Shown piece after piece: positions 28,303-37,708 of a DNA stretch of 64,000 bases; position 1 is the stretch's first letter; each line of letters begins with the position of its first letter. The position numbers were made by a program, and so were the translations under genes. The notes under the pieces are model-generated. The model saw only the letters and a program-made list of their open reading frames with translations, made no database searches and was not told the DNA's origin. Origin of the DNA: Anaerolineales bacterium (GTDB taxonomy: Bacteria; Chloroflexota; Anaerolineae; Anaerolineales; UBA6663); NCBI GenBank assembly GCA_020850595.1, contig JADZEK010000031.1:1-64000 (forward strand), written 5' to 3'.

Positions 28303-29163
28303 TTAAGGATACTCGTAAAAGCCGCGCTTGGTTTTACGGCCGAGGAGGCCGGCTTCCACGCGGCGCTGCTGGAGGGGGTGCGGGCGGTAGCGCGGGTCTT
28401 CAAAGTAGGCGTGGTAGATGGACTGGGTGACGGCGAAGTTCACGTCTAGGCCGATCAGGTCGAGCAGTTCGAACGGCCCCATCTTGAAGCCGAGCGAGCG
28501 CAGCAGGGCGTCTATGGTGGCGGGGTCGGCGGCCTGCTCGCCCAGGAGACGCAGGGCTTCACCGGAGTAGGGGCGGGCCACGCGGTTGGCGATGAAGCCG
28601 GGCACGTCCTGACAGACCACGGGGGTCTTGCCGAGGGCGCGCGCGAAGGCCACGCCCGCGGCCAGCGTTTCGGGGGCGGTGCGCTCGCCGCGCACGACCT
28701 CGACCAGGGCCATGAGGTGCGGCGGGTTGAAGAAGTGCAGGCCGAGCACCTGCGCGGGCCGCTGCACGGCGGCGGCGAGGCGCGTGATGGAGAGCGAGGA
28801 GGTGTTGCTGGCGAGCAGCGCGCCGGGCGGCAGGAGGGCATCGAGGCGGGCGAACAGGTCGCGCTTGAGGGCTTCGTCTTCGGGCACGGCTTCGAGGGCG
28901 AGATCGGCGGCGGCGCAGTCGGCCAGGTCGGCGGTGGGGCGCAGGCGGGCCAGGGCGGACTGGGCGGCGTCGGGCGCGGTCTTGCCGAGGGTGACGCCCT
29001 TCTGGAGCGAGGCGCGCACGCGGTCGAGGCCGGCGGCGGCGAACGCTTCGGTCACGTCGTAGAGCACGGTGGCGAAGCCGCGCAGGGCGCACACCTGGGC
29101 GATGCCGCCGCCCATGGTGCCCGCGCCGAGGACGGCCACGGTGCGAATGGGGGGAGTGGTCAT
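28303..29163 (-). CDS. 3-hydroxybutyryl-CoA / 3-hydroxyacyl-CoA dehydrogenase
   Basis: VAVLGAGTMGGGIAQVCALRGFATVLYDV, GLHFFNPPHLMALVEVVRG, DVPGFIANRVARPY. Confidence 0.95.
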   Translation of the reverse strand: MTTPPIRTVAVLGAGTMGGGIAQVCALRGFATVLYDVTEAFAAAGLDRVRASLQKGVTLGKTAPDAAQSALARLRPTADLADCAAADLALEAVPEDEALKRDLFARLDALLPPGALLASNTSSLSITRLAAAVQRPAQVLGLHFFNPPHLMALVEVVRGERTAPETLAAGVAFARALGKTPVVCQDVPGFIANRVARPYSGEALRLLGEQAADPATIDALLRSLGFKMGPFELLDLIGLDVNFAVTQSIYHAYFEDPRYRPHPLQQRRVEAGLLGRKTKRGFYEYP

Positions 29164-29843
29164 GCTTCACCTCCGGGCAAGCGCCAGTCAAGCGCGGCCT
29201 CGCCGTGGGCGATTAGGGCGGCGTTGATCTGGGAGAAGGGATGACTGCCGAAGAAGCCCTGGTGGGCCGAGAGCGGCGAGGGGTGCGCGGAGGCGATGAC
29301 GGTGTGGCGCGCGGGGTCGAGCAGGGCGGCTTTGCGGCGGGCGTAGGCGCCCCACAGCACGAAGACCACCGGTTGGGCGCGGGCGGCCAGGGCGCGCAGC
29401 ACGGCGTCGGTGAACTGCTCCCAGCCGCGGCCGTGGTGCGAGTTGGCGTGGTGGGCGCGCACGGTGAGCACGGCGTTGAGGAGCAGCACGCCCTGCGCGG
29501 CCCAGGGCGCCAGATAGCCCGTGCGCGGCAGGGGCAGGCCCAGGTCGCTGTGGAGTTCCTTGAATATGTTGCGCAGCGAGGGGGGCGGCGCGACGCCGGG
29601 CGGCACGGAGAAGGCCAGCCCGTGCGCCTGGCCGTCGGCGTGGTAGGGGTCCTGGCCGAGAAGGAGGACTTTGGTGTCGGCGTAGGCGGTGAGGGCGAGG
29701 GCGGAGAAGACTTCATCGTCGGGCGGGAAGACGGTGTGGGCGGCGCGCTCGGCGGCGACGAAGGCCAGGAGCTTGGGCCAGTAGGCTTGCCGGGTTTCGG
29801 CGGCGAGTTGGTCGCGCCAGCCGGGCGGGATCGGAGGGGTCAT
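29160..29843 (-). CDS. ung: uracil-DNA glycosylase
   Basis: VLLLGQDPYHADGQAHGLAFSVP, LLLNAVLTVRAHHANSH, SAHPSPLSAHQGFFGSHPFSQIN. Start MTPPIPPGW inferred. Confidence 0.95.
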   Translation of the reverse strand: MTPPIPPGWRDQLAAETRQAYWPKLLAFVAAERAAHTVFPPDDEVFSALALTAYADTKVLLLGQDPYHADGQAHGLAFSVPPGVAPPPSLRNIFKELHSDLGLPLPRTGYLAPWAAQGVLLLNAVLTVRAHHANSHHGRGWEQFTDAVLRALAARAQPVVFVLWGAYARRKAALLDPARHTVIASAHPSPLSAHQGFFGSHPFSQINAALIAHGEAALDWRLPGGEA

Positions 29844-29865
29844 AGGGTTGGGTCTGTCAGGCGAA

Positions 29866-29905
29866 AGGCATTTGCCACGAATTATCACGAATTACACGAA
29901 TGAAA
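29866..29905 (+). repeat. CGAAT-type dispersed repeat, copy 4
   Basis: GGCATTTGCCACGAATTATCACGAATTACACGAATGAAAATCG. Confidence 0.78.
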
Positions 29906-29952
29906 ATCGGCTTCGCAATATGGCCATCCCCGCCGCCGCGCTTCCCAACGTT

Positions 29953-29974
29953 GGGGCGTAGCGTGCTACGCCCC
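29953..29974. repeat. palindromic repeat GGGGCGTAGCGTGCTACGCCCC
   Basis: Perfect 10-bp arms, 2-nt centre. A related copy lies at 46443..46464. Confidence 0.7.
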
Positions 29975-30055
29975 GCGCTCGCTACTGACCGGATCACCTA
30001 TTTCAACTGGGCGTCCGATCGAGGGCCAGGGTATCCCGCGGGCGGGTCGCCGCCG

Positions 30056-30841
30056 TTATTCGCCCCTGAAGGCGGGGGGGCGCTTGGCGAGGAAGGCGGC
30101 TACGCCTTCGTGGTAGTCGGCGGTGCGGCCGGCGATTTCTTGCAGTTGGGCTTCGTAGGCCAGGGCTTCGTCCAGGGTGAGGTGGGCGGCCTGGTTGAAG
30201 GCGCGCTTGGTGAGGCCGAGGGCTTTGGTGGGCGCGGCGGCCAGTTGTTCGGCCACGGCGCGCACGGCGGCGGCCAGTTCTTCGGCGGGGTAGACGCCGT
30301 TGACGAGGCCCCAGGCCAAGGCTCGCTCGGCGGTGAGTGGGGCGTTGGTGGCGGCCAACTCGAAGGCGCGGGCGGGGCCGATAAGGCGCGGGAGGAAGAA
30401 GCTCGTGCCTGAATCGGGGGCGAGGCCGATGCCGCTGAAGGCCAGGCGGAGTTTGGCGCCGGCGGCGGCGTAGCGCAGGTCGCAGGCGAGGGCGAGGCCC
30501 AGGCCAGCGCCCGCGGCGGGGCCGTTGATTTGAGCGATGACGGGCTTTTCTAGGGCGCGCAGGCGGCTGATGAGCGGGTTGTAGGTGCGCTCCAAATGGG
30601 CGCGAAATGAGCCGGCGGCGGCGCGGGCGCGCAGGGCCTGGAGGTCTTGCCCGGCACAGAAGCCTTTGCCCGCGCCGGTGAGGACGAGGCATCGCACGGC
30701 GGGGTCGCGCTCGGCGGTTTTCACCGCAGTTAGGGCTTCGGCCGCCATTTCGTCGTTGAAGGCGTTGAGGACTTCGGGCCGGTTGAGCGTGAGGGTGGCC
30801 ACGCCGCCGGTGAGGTCGTAGAGGAGGGTGGTATAGGTCAT
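30056..30841 (-). CDS. enoyl-CoA hydratase/isomerase (crotonase)
   Basis: VATLTLNRPEVLNAFNDEM, GAGKGFCAGQDLQAL, AQINGPAAGAGLGLALACDLRYAA. Confidence 0.93.
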   Translation of the reverse strand: MTYTTLLYDLTGGVATLTLNRPEVLNAFNDEMAAEALTAVKTAERDPAVRCLVLTGAGKGFCAGQDLQALRARAAAGSFRAHLERTYNPLISRLRALEKPVIAQINGPAAGAGLGLALACDLRYAAAGAKLRLAFSGIGLAPDSGTSFFLPRLIGPARAFELAATNAPLTAERALAWGLVNGVYPAEELAAAVRAVAEQLAAAPTKALGLTKRAFNQAAHLTLDEALAYEAQLQEIAGRTADYHEGVAAFLAKRPPAFRGE

Positions 30842-30873
30842 GGCAAGGTCTCCCGGCCGAGGCTATCTTTGAA

Positions 30874-31000
30874 AATGCTCTAATGCGCTCGCGACCGGCG
30901 TGGCGGCGAGGGGCGGGCGGTGGCGCGCTAAAGCGCACTGGAGCGGGCGAGGTTGACGGTTAAAGGCATGGGGTCAGCATGACGGTTGGATGCGGATGAG
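30874..31000 (+). repeat. CTAAT-type dispersed intergenic repeat, copy A
   Basis: GCTCTAATGCGCTCGCGACCGG...GCGAGGGGCGGGCGGTGGCGCGCTAA...GTCAGCATGACGGTTGGATGCGG; matches 58332..58440 in order. Confidence 0.6.
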
Positions 31001-31014
31001 GCTTCTCGCTCCAG

Positions 31015-31914
31015 TCAATCGGCGGTGGGCTTCGGCGCGCCAAGTCGCTGGGCTTCTTCTTCTACAAGCTCGAGCGTGCCCTGGATGGTTGGGTCGCGCG
31101 GCACGGTCGGGTCACAAGGGATGAGGCGGCCGCTATAGGCATTGAGCGCGCCGGCGTCGTCCACGTCCAGGTCGAGCCGGCCGAGCCATTGGCCGAAGCA
31201 GCCCGCCTGCACGATCACGGTCTGGAGGGAGCGCTGCGGCTGGTGCAGCTCGGTGTGGGTATGCGCGCCAACGATCACAGGCAGGTCGGGGAAGGCGGCG
31301 GCCACGTCGTCGTCGTGCCAGGCGCCGGGCGGCTCGGAGGCCGCGCCGAAGGGCGTGCGGGTCAGGCCGAGGTGCGAGAGCAGGATGACCAGCCGCGCCC
31401 CCTGCCCGCGCAGTTGGCCCAGCTCGCGGCGCAGCACGGCGGCCGGGTCGAGCAGGCCATAGCCGGCGGGGCCGTAGACCGCGGGATAGGCTTGCGTCAG
31501 GCCGAGGACGCCGATGGAGAAACCGTCCAGGTCGAGGCGGGTGGAGGCTAACAGCCCGGGCACGGCGGGCTGCGACGAGTCGGCTCCGTCTACCAGATTG
31601 GCGGCCAGGACGGGGAACGCGGCGGACTGGACGAGGCGGGCGAGGGCGGGGCGGCCCCAAGACAATTCGGCGTTGCCGAGCACGGCGGCCTGCACGCCCA
31701 TGGCGGCCAGCAGGCTGTAGTTGGCGCGGCCGTGCGTGGCAGCGCTGGCCCACTGCCGCCGGTCGGAGGAGTCGCCGGCGTCGAGCAGCAGCACGCGGCG
31801 CCCGGCGGCCTGGGCGCGCTCGCGCTCCCGGCGGGTGAGGGTGAACAGGCGCGGGAGCTGGTCGAGGTGGGCGTGCAGGTCGTTGAGGTGGAGGATCGTC
31901 AGCGGCGTGGGCAT
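31015..31914 (-). CDS. metallophosphoesterase / 5'-nucleotidase-like protein
   Basis: LTILHLNDLHAHLDQLPRL, LLLDAGDSSDRRQW, AVLGNAELSWG, VIVGAHTHTELH. Confidence 0.88.
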   Translation of the reverse strand: MPTPLTILHLNDLHAHLDQLPRLFTLTRRERERAQAAGRRVLLLDAGDSSDRRQWASAATHGRANYSLLAAMGVQAAVLGNAELSWGRPALARLVQSAAFPVLAANLVDGADSSQPAVPGLLASTRLDLDGFSIGVLGLTQAYPAVYGPAGYGLLDPAAVLRRELGQLRGQGARLVILLSHLGLTRTPFGAASEPPGAWHDDDVAAAFPDLPVIVGAHTHTELHQPQRSLQTVIVQAGCFGQWLGRLDLDVDDAGALNAYSGRLIPCDPTVPRDPTIQGTLELVEEEAQRLGAPKPTAD

Positions 31915-31998
31915 GGCGTTAAACGAACTGAGCCGCCTACACCGCGCAACGTGGCGCACGGTCGGGGCGGCCCAGCCAGGCTGTCACGGGCGGCTCGG

Positions 31999-32307
31999 TC
32001 AGTTGATGCGCAGGTAGAGCAGGAGCATGTGGCCTTCGGGCACTTCGACGTAGCGCGCGGCCAGGACTTCGGCTTCCTGGCGCTCGCCCTGTTCGTCGCG
32101 GTACTCGAGGAAGACGGGGCGATGCTCGTCCCAGGCCTTCCAGCAGCGCTCGACCATGGACGGGCCGTTGAAGGTGCGCAGGCGGGTGAGCACGAGGGTG
32201 GGCAGCGCGGGGCCTTCGGCCAGCGACGGCAGCCAGGTTTCGGGCGTCTGCTCGAAGACGGGCGTCGGGCCTTCAATGATCGTGATTTTCTCGGCTTCCT
32301 TATCCAT
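31999..32307 (-). CDS. hypothetical protein (about 102 aa)
   Basis: MDKEAEKITIIEGPTPVFEQTPETWLPSLAEGPALPTLVLTRLRTFNG; coherent ORF, family not recognised. Confidence 0.6.
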   Translation of the reverse strand: MDKEAEKITIIEGPTPVFEQTPETWLPSLAEGPALPTLVLTRLRTFNGPSMVERCWKAWDEHRPVFLEYRDEQGERQEAEVLAARYVEVPEGHMLLLYLRIN

Positions 32308-32523
32308 GCAGGCTCCCCGGCGCGAGCGGCAACAATGACGAAGTGGTGCACGGGATGGGGGTAAAGCTCGCGCGGAGCTAATGATACCACGAGTCGAAAT
32401 TGCTCGAACAGGTGTTTGAGTAAAGAAGACCTTAAAAGTTCGGGCCAGGCTGACAGCCGCGCGGCGCTGGCTGACGCGCACGGCGGCCGGGCTGACGTTT
32501 GGCCCGCAAAGGCCGCACCGGGC

Positions 32524-32551
32524 TTGAAATACGCGAAACTAGGTATAAAAT
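32524..32551 (+). promoter_or_regulatory. putative sigma70-like promoter
   Basis: TTGAAA-N16-TAAAAT followed by an AAGGAGAAG RBS and ATG at 32584. Confidence 0.5.
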
Positions 32552-32583
32552 ATCTGTAATTCGCCCACCTAAGGAGAAGCGCC

Positions 32584-33000
32584 ATGGCCGCGCCCAAGAA
32601 TTTCGACCCGAAGTTTTGGAAAGCGAACGTGCCCAAGGATTTGGTGGTGGACCCCAGGACGCAGGTGAACATGCTGTTCCTGCACAACCACTACATCCAC
32701 TACCCCACGCTGAACATCAACTCCAAGGTGGACAAGGTCATGTACGACCGGGTGAACGACATCCGGCAGCTAACCACCGGCATCAAGAAGACCAGCGCCT
32801 CCATCAAGCTGGCCCTCAAGAACTGCAAAAGCCCCAAGCACGACAAGTTCAAGGCGATGCTGGACGCCTATCTGGAGCTGCTGCGCGAGGCAGAGCGCAA
32901 GCGCCAAAACTGGATCAAGATTGAGCGCGGCGTGGGCAACACCAAGCACCTGCAAGAGTTGGTCATCGGCCCCGGCCTGGACGATGTGATCCGCATTTAG
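32584..33000 (+). CDS. hypothetical Lys-rich protein
   Basis: 138-aa ORF with strong RBS and downstream hairpin; no recognised family. Confidence 0.75.
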   Translation: MAAPKNFDPKFWKANVPKDLVVDPRTQVNMLFLHNHYIHYPTLNINSKVDKVMYDRVNDIRQLTTGIKKTSASIKLALKNCKSPKHDKFKAMLDAYLELLREAERKRQNWIKIERGVGNTKHLQELVIGPGLDDVIRI

Positions 33001-33030
33001 CGCGGCCTCCCCGCCCCTGCCACCCTTCCC

Positions 33031-33056
33031 GCCGCCGGTCAGCGCTGACCGGCGGC
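33031..33056. terminator. perfect palindrome gccgccggtcagcgctgaccggcggc
   Basis: 26-bp palindrome about 30 nt downstream of ORF 32584..33000. Confidence 0.55.
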
Positions 33057-33105
33057 GGGCGTTAACGGGGCTGCCCCTGCCCCCAAGTTGGTGTATGCTC
33101 GACCT

Positions 33106-35445
33106 ATGCCCACACCTACCTACCGCCCCTTCGGCCCCTTTGAGACGCTAGCCGAGACGCCCGAGCGCGCGCTGGTGCACACCGGACGCGGCCTGCTAGA
33201 GCTGACCCCCGCCGCGCCCGGCGTGCTGCGGGTGCGCACCAGCCGCAAGCGCCGCCTGCCGGCCTATGCTTCGGCGGCGGTGGCGGCGCTGGGGGACGCG
33301 CCGGCGAGCAAGCTGGAGCCAACGGAGGGGGGCGCGCGCCTAAGCTTTGACGGGCTGGCGCTGGAGATCGGCGTTGACCCGCTGCGCCTGCGGCTGCTGC
33401 GGCCAGACGGGGCCGCGGCGGCGGAGGTGGAGTTCGGGCAGCGCGGCGAGACGCTGACGGCGCGGGCCGCGCTGGACCCGGCGGCGGCGGTGTACGGCCT
33501 GGGCGAGAAGACGGGCTGGCTGGACAAGCGCGGGCGGCGCTACGTGATGCGCAACAGCGACGCGCTGCTGGACCGGCCGGAGGGCATCGGCATCGCCAGC
33601 GACCCGCTGTATGCCAGCTTCCCGGTGTTCATGGTGCATACGGTTACCGGCAGCTACGGCGTCTACCTGGACCAGCCGGAGTTCACCACGTTTGACCTGA
33701 CCGGCGACGATTGGGAGTGCGGCGCGCCGGTGGAGACGGCCACGGTGTATCTATTGGCGGGGCCGACGCTGGCGGAGGTGGTGGCGCAGTACACAGGGCT
33801 GACGGGGCGGGCGCCGCTGCCGCCGCTGTGGGCGCTGGGTTATCACCAGTGCCGCTGGGGCTACCGCAGCGAGGCCGACATGCGCGCCATCGCGGGGGAG
33901 CTGCGGACGCGGAAGTTCCCGGCCGACGCGCTGTGGTTCGACATTGACTATATGGACGGCTACCGGGTCTTCACCTGGGACAAGCGGCGCTTTGCCCGGC
34001 CCGCGCACCTGATCGCGGACTTGAAGAAGCAGGGGCTGCGCGCGGTGACGATTGTGGACCCCGGCGTGAAGGTGGACCCGGACTACGCGCTCTACCAGGA
34101 GGGCCAGGCAGGCGGGCATTTTGTGACGCACGGCGACGGGCGCGAGTATCAGGCGAACGTGTGGCCGGGGCTGAGCGCTTTCCCCGACTTTCACGCCGCC
34201 GAGGCGCGCGCGTGGTGGGGTAAACACGTAGCCGACTGGGTGGCCCAAACGGGGGTGGCGGGCATTTGGAACGACATGAACGAACCGGCCGGCACCGACG
34301 TGAGCGGCCCGGTGCTGGAGGCGCGCCACGCGGGCGGGACGCTGCCCCACGCCAGCGCCCGCAACACTTACGGCTTGTACATGGCGCGCGCCACGCACGC
34401 CGGGCTGCTGGCCCAGGCGCCCAACACGCGGCCGTTCATCCTGACGCGCGCGGCCTTCTCGGGCGCGCAGGCGGTGACGGCGCTGTGGGGCGGCGATAAC
34501 TCGCCGCTGTGGGAGCACCTCTCGGGCAGCCTGCCGCTGCTGATGAATTTGGGGCTGTCGGGCATGAGCTTTGTGGGGGTGGACATCGGCGGGTTCGCGG
34601 GGGACGTGACGGCGGAGCTGCTGGCGCGCTGGTTCGAGGCGGGGGCGCTCTACCCGTTCTGCCGCAATCACGCGATGATGGGCACCAACCCGCATGAGCC
34701 GTGGGCGTTTGGGCCGGAGGTGGAGGCCATGGCCCGCGCGGCGTTGGAGCGGCGCTATCAACTGCTGCCGTATCTGTACAACCTGTTCTATGAGAACAGC
34801 CAGACCGGCGCGCCGGTGATGCGGCCACTGGTGTGGCACTACCCGGACGACGCTGTGACTTTTAACGTGAGCGATCAGTTCCTGCTGGGCCGCGACCTGC
34901 TGGCCGCGCCGGTGATGGCGCCGGGCCAGCGCGCGCGGGCGGTGTACCTGCCGGAGGGCCGGTGGTACACCTGGGGGTCTGACGCCGTGCAGGAGGGCGC
35001 GGGCTACGTGATCGCCGAGGCGCCGCTGGGCGCGCTGCCGCTGTATGTGCGCGGCGGGGCGATTGTGCCGATGTGGCCTGCAGCGGCGCACACGGGGGCC
35101 ATCCAGCGCGGCGAGCTGCGGCTGCACCTGTGGCCGGGGACGGGCCAGCTCGACTACTACGAGGACGACGGGGCGAGCCTGGATTACACACGCGGGGCGA
35201 GCCGCCAGACGCACTTTAGCTGGAAGGCGGGCGGCGCGGGGGCGACGCTAAAGTGGGGGCGCAGCCAGGGCGAGTATCGCGAGGCGCGGGATGAATGGAC
35301 GTTCGTGTTTCACGCGCTGCCGGGGATGAAGGCGGAGCTGGACGGGAGGCCGGCGCGGTGGCGGCGCGAGGCGAACGTGATGCTGGTGAGCGCGCCGGAT
35401 GACGGGGAGGCGCACACGCTGCGGCTGGTGCAGCGGGGGCGGTGA
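33106..35445 (+). CDS. glycoside hydrolase family 31 (alpha-glucosidase-like)
   Basis: PLPPLWALGYHQCRWGYRSEADM, DALWFDIDYMDGYRVFTWD, GIWNDMNEP, FVGVDIGGFAGD. Start at 33088 or 33106. Confidence 0.95.
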   Translation: MPTPTYRPFGPFETLAETPERALVHTGRGLLELTPAAPGVLRVRTSRKRRLPAYASAAVAALGDAPASKLEPTEGGARLSFDGLALEIGVDPLRLRLLRPDGAAAAEVEFGQRGETLTARAALDPAAAVYGLGEKTGWLDKRGRRYVMRNSDALLDRPEGIGIASDPLYASFPVFMVHTVTGSYGVYLDQPEFTTFDLTGDDWECGAPVETATVYLLAGPTLAEVVAQYTGLTGRAPLPPLWALGYHQCRWGYRSEADMRAIAGELRTRKFPADALWFDIDYMDGYRVFTWDKRRFARPAHLIADLKKQGLRAVTIVDPGVKVDPDYALYQEGQAGGHFVTHGDGREYQANVWPGLSAFPDFHAAEARAWWGKHVADWVAQTGVAGIWNDMNEPAGTDVSGPVLEARHAGGTLPHASARNTYGLYMARATHAGLLAQAPNTRPFILTRAAFSGAQAVTALWGGDNSPLWEHLSGSLPLLMNLGLSGMSFVGVDIGGFAGDVTAELLARWFEAGALYPFCRNHAMMGTNPHEPWAFGPEVEAMARAALERRYQLLPYLYNLFYENSQTGAPVMRPLVWHYPDDAVTFNVSDQFLLGRDLLAAPVMAPGQRARAVYLPEGRWYTWGSDAVQEGAGYVIAEAPLGALPLYVRGGAIVPMWPAAAHTGAIQRGELRLHLWPGTGQLDYYEDDGASLDYTRGASRQTHFSWKAGGAGATLKWGRSQGEYREARDEWTFVFHALPGMKAELDGRPARWRREANVMLVSAPDDGEAHTLRLVQRGR

Positions 35446-35455
35446 GGGCACAAGA

Positions 35456-35502
35456 GGATTTTTCCACGAATTGACACGAATGGGCAGGCGAATGAGCACG
35501 AA
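35456..35502 (+). repeat. CGAAT-type dispersed repeat, copy 5
   Basis: GGATTTTTCCACGAATTGACACGAATGGGCAGGCGAATGAGCACGAAGG. Confidence 0.78.
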
Positions 35503-35608
35503 GGGGGGAAGGTGAGGAAAAGCAGCGCGGAGGCGAGGGGTGGGCTTCCGCGCTTTGGGTTGCAGCCGCCGGCGGGGGTGGGGTCGCCGCGACTACACAG
35601 CGGGCCGG

Positions 35609-36016
35609 TCAGTTGATCTGACGGCTTCGCTGTTCTGCGTGCCACAGCAAGATCGCCAGATGGCGCGGCACGACGCGCTGGGTGGACAGGTCGCTGAGCC
35701 GCCAGAAAGCCTAGCGCTGCCCCTCGCGTAGTTGCGCCTGCCCGAGGTCGGGCAGGGCCGCGCAGTGGAAGATGTGCGCCCCGATGTCTCCGTCTACATA
35801 GAGCCTGAGATAGCGCAGTTGGGCTTCCAGCAGCGTCAAACCGAGTTCTTCGTTGATCTCGCGCTGAAGGCATTGCAGCGGCGTCTCGCCTGGCTCGCTC
35901 CACCCGCCGAACAGCCCCCAGTGGCGGGCGTAGGCCACGTCTGGCCGGTCGTCGCGCAGTTGCAGGGCGTAGCGTCCGGCGGCGTCTTGCAGCAGGAGCA
36001 CCGCGCCAGAGCGCAT
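35609..36016 (-). pseudogene. NUDIX hydrolase interrupted by an in-frame TAG
   Basis: GLFGGWSEPGETPLQCLQREINEELGLTL NUDIX box. TAG at 35713..35711, but the same frame continues AFWRLSDLSTQRVVPRHLAILLWHAEQRSRQIN to TGA at 35611..35609, giving a normal NUDIX length. Confidence 0.75.
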
Positions 36017-36027
36017 GGTCGGGCGCG

Positions 36028-36837
36028 CTAGGCCAACTGCGCAGTGAGGAGGCCGCGCACGTCGGCGCAGCGCTCGCAGCCGGGGCGGCGGCAGAGCAGG
36101 GCTTCGGGTTCGCGGCGCAGGAGGGCGACGGCGGCGTCTATCAGCTCGGCCAGCGGCAGGCGCTCGACGCGGGCCGCGCCGATCTGCGTTACACGGTGCA
36201 GCGGGCGGACGAGGGGCGCGGCGGCGTGGAAGCCATCTGGGCAGCCGGGGCAGGCCACGCACTCGACGATGCCGCCGGGGGTGAGCGCCCAGCGGATGAA
36301 CTGCTTGCGCCCGGCGCGGGCCTCGGCGGAGTGCCGCGCCAGGTTGGCGCTCGGCTCCGCGCCGATGAGGAGCAACTCGCCGCCGCGCCCGGGCTGGGCC
36401 AGGTGGGCCAGCGGCCCCAGCGGTTCGGCCAGGCTCTGTGCGGCGAGGGTGAGCGCGGCGTCGGCGCCGACGGCCACGAAGGAGTACAGCGGGTGGGTGG
36501 AGCGCTGCGCGCCGGGCGCGTGGCGCAGGGCCTCGCCCAGGCCGGTGGTGGGGGTGTGGGGCCGGAAGAATTCGGCGGCGGCGTTGTCGGCGGCGTGGTC
36601 GGCGTAGCGCGCGCCGTTGCGTTCTGGGCCGACGAGGGGCCAGACCTGGCATTGCGGCGTGAAGGCGGGCGCGACGACCAGGGCCGTGCCGGCGGCCAGC
36701 GCGCCGATGACGGTTTCGGCGCCGCCGCGCACCGGGCCGAGCGCGGCCAGGTCGCCCACGGCCAGCAGGCGGCTGTCGCGCGTTAGCCCCAGCGCCTGCA
36801 AGCCTTTCTGGATGTCGCGAAACGTGACGTCGGCCAC
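36028..36837 (-). CDS. AAC(3)/YokD-like N-acetyltransferase family protein
   Basis: RGGAETVIGALAAGTALVVAPAFT, FRPHTPTTGLGEALRHAPGAQRSTHPLYSFVAVG, GGELLLIGAEPSANLARHSAEARAG follow the AAC(3) pattern. GTG start with taggagcc upstream. Confidence 0.72.
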   Translation of the reverse strand: MADVTFRDIQKGLQALGLTRDSRLLAVGDLAALGPVRGGAETVIGALAAGTALVVAPAFTPQCQVWPLVGPERNGARYADHAADNAAAEFFRPHTPTTGLGEALRHAPGAQRSTHPLYSFVAVGADAALTLAAQSLAEPLGPLAHLAQPGRGGELLLIGAEPSANLARHSAEARAGRKQFIRWALTPGGIVECVACPGCPDGFHAAAPLVRPLHRVTQIGAARVERLPLAELIDAAVALLRREPEALLCRRPGCERCADVRGLLTAQLA

Positions 36838-36848
36838 GGCGTTGGCTC

Positions 36849-37628
36849 CTATTGGCCCTGCCACTGCGGCGGGCGCTTGGCGAGGAAGGCCGCCATGCCT
36901 TCCTTTTGGTCGGCGGTGCTGAACAGGAAGTAAAAGGCGCGGCGCTCGTCGGCCAGCCCGTCGGCCAGGTCGGTCTCGAAGGCGTTGTTGACGGACTCCT
37001 TGGCCAGCCGCACGGCCAGCGGGGCGCGGGCGGCGATCTCGGCGGCGAGGGCCAGCGCCTCGTCCAGGTAGCTTTCGACCGGGGCGACGCGGTTGACCAG
37101 GCCGAAGCGCACTGCCTCGGCGGCGGTGAGCGCGCGGCCGTTGAGCACCATCTCCATCGCCACGGCCTTGCCGACGGCGCGGGTGAGGCGCTGCGTGCCG
37201 CCCGCGCCGGGCATGACGCCCAGGTTGATCTCCGGCTGGCCGAAGCGGGCCGTCTCCGAGGCCACAATCAAATCGCAGGCCAGGGCCAGCTCGCAACCGC
37301 CGCCGAGGCAGAAGCCGGAGACGGCGGCGAGGAGGGGCTTTTTGAGCATGCGCAGGCGGTCCCAGCGGGCGATGTTGTCGCGCAGGAGCATGTCCACGGC
37401 GGAGGCGTCGGCCATCTCTTTGATGTCGGCCCCGGCGGCGAAGGCGCGGGCGCTGCCGGTGACGACGAGACAGCCAATGGCCGGGTCGCGGTCGAAGGCT
37501 TCGAGCGCGGTGACGAGCTGCTCCATGAGGGCGGCGTTGAGGGCGTTCAGTTCCTTGGGCCGGTTGAAGCGGACGAGGCCGACGCGGCCGTGGGTTTCGG
37601 CGAGGACAAGTTGGTCGTCAGTCGTCAT
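36849..37628 (-). CDS. enoyl-CoA hydratase
   Basis: LVRFNRPKELNALNAALM, AFAAGADIKEM, AAVSGFCLGGGCELALACDLIVA, FGQPEINLGVMPGAGGTQRL. Confidence 0.95.
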   Translation of the reverse strand: MTTDDQLVLAETHGRVGLVRFNRPKELNALNAALMEQLVTALEAFDRDPAIGCLVVTGSARAFAAGADIKEMADASAVDMLLRDNIARWDRLRMLKKPLLAAVSGFCLGGGCELALACDLIVASETARFGQPEINLGVMPGAGGTQRLTRAVGKAVAMEMVLNGRALTAAEAVRFGLVNRVAPVESYLDEALALAAEIAARAPLAVRLAKESVNNAFETDLADGLADERRAFYFLFSTADQKEGMAAFLAKRPPQWQGQ

Positions 37629-37708
37629 GGGCGGCCTCGGCTAGGGCGGGCGGCAGGTGGTTGCAGCGCATTCGGTTGGGGACGGCCGCACGGTGACGCG
37701 CCACGGCT

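Noticed and set aside
35711-37267. 518-aa ORF read as one protein
   Set aside because: Only the last 101 codons (NUDIX) are real; the N-terminal part is an out-of-frame reading of the AAC(3)-like and crotonase genes.
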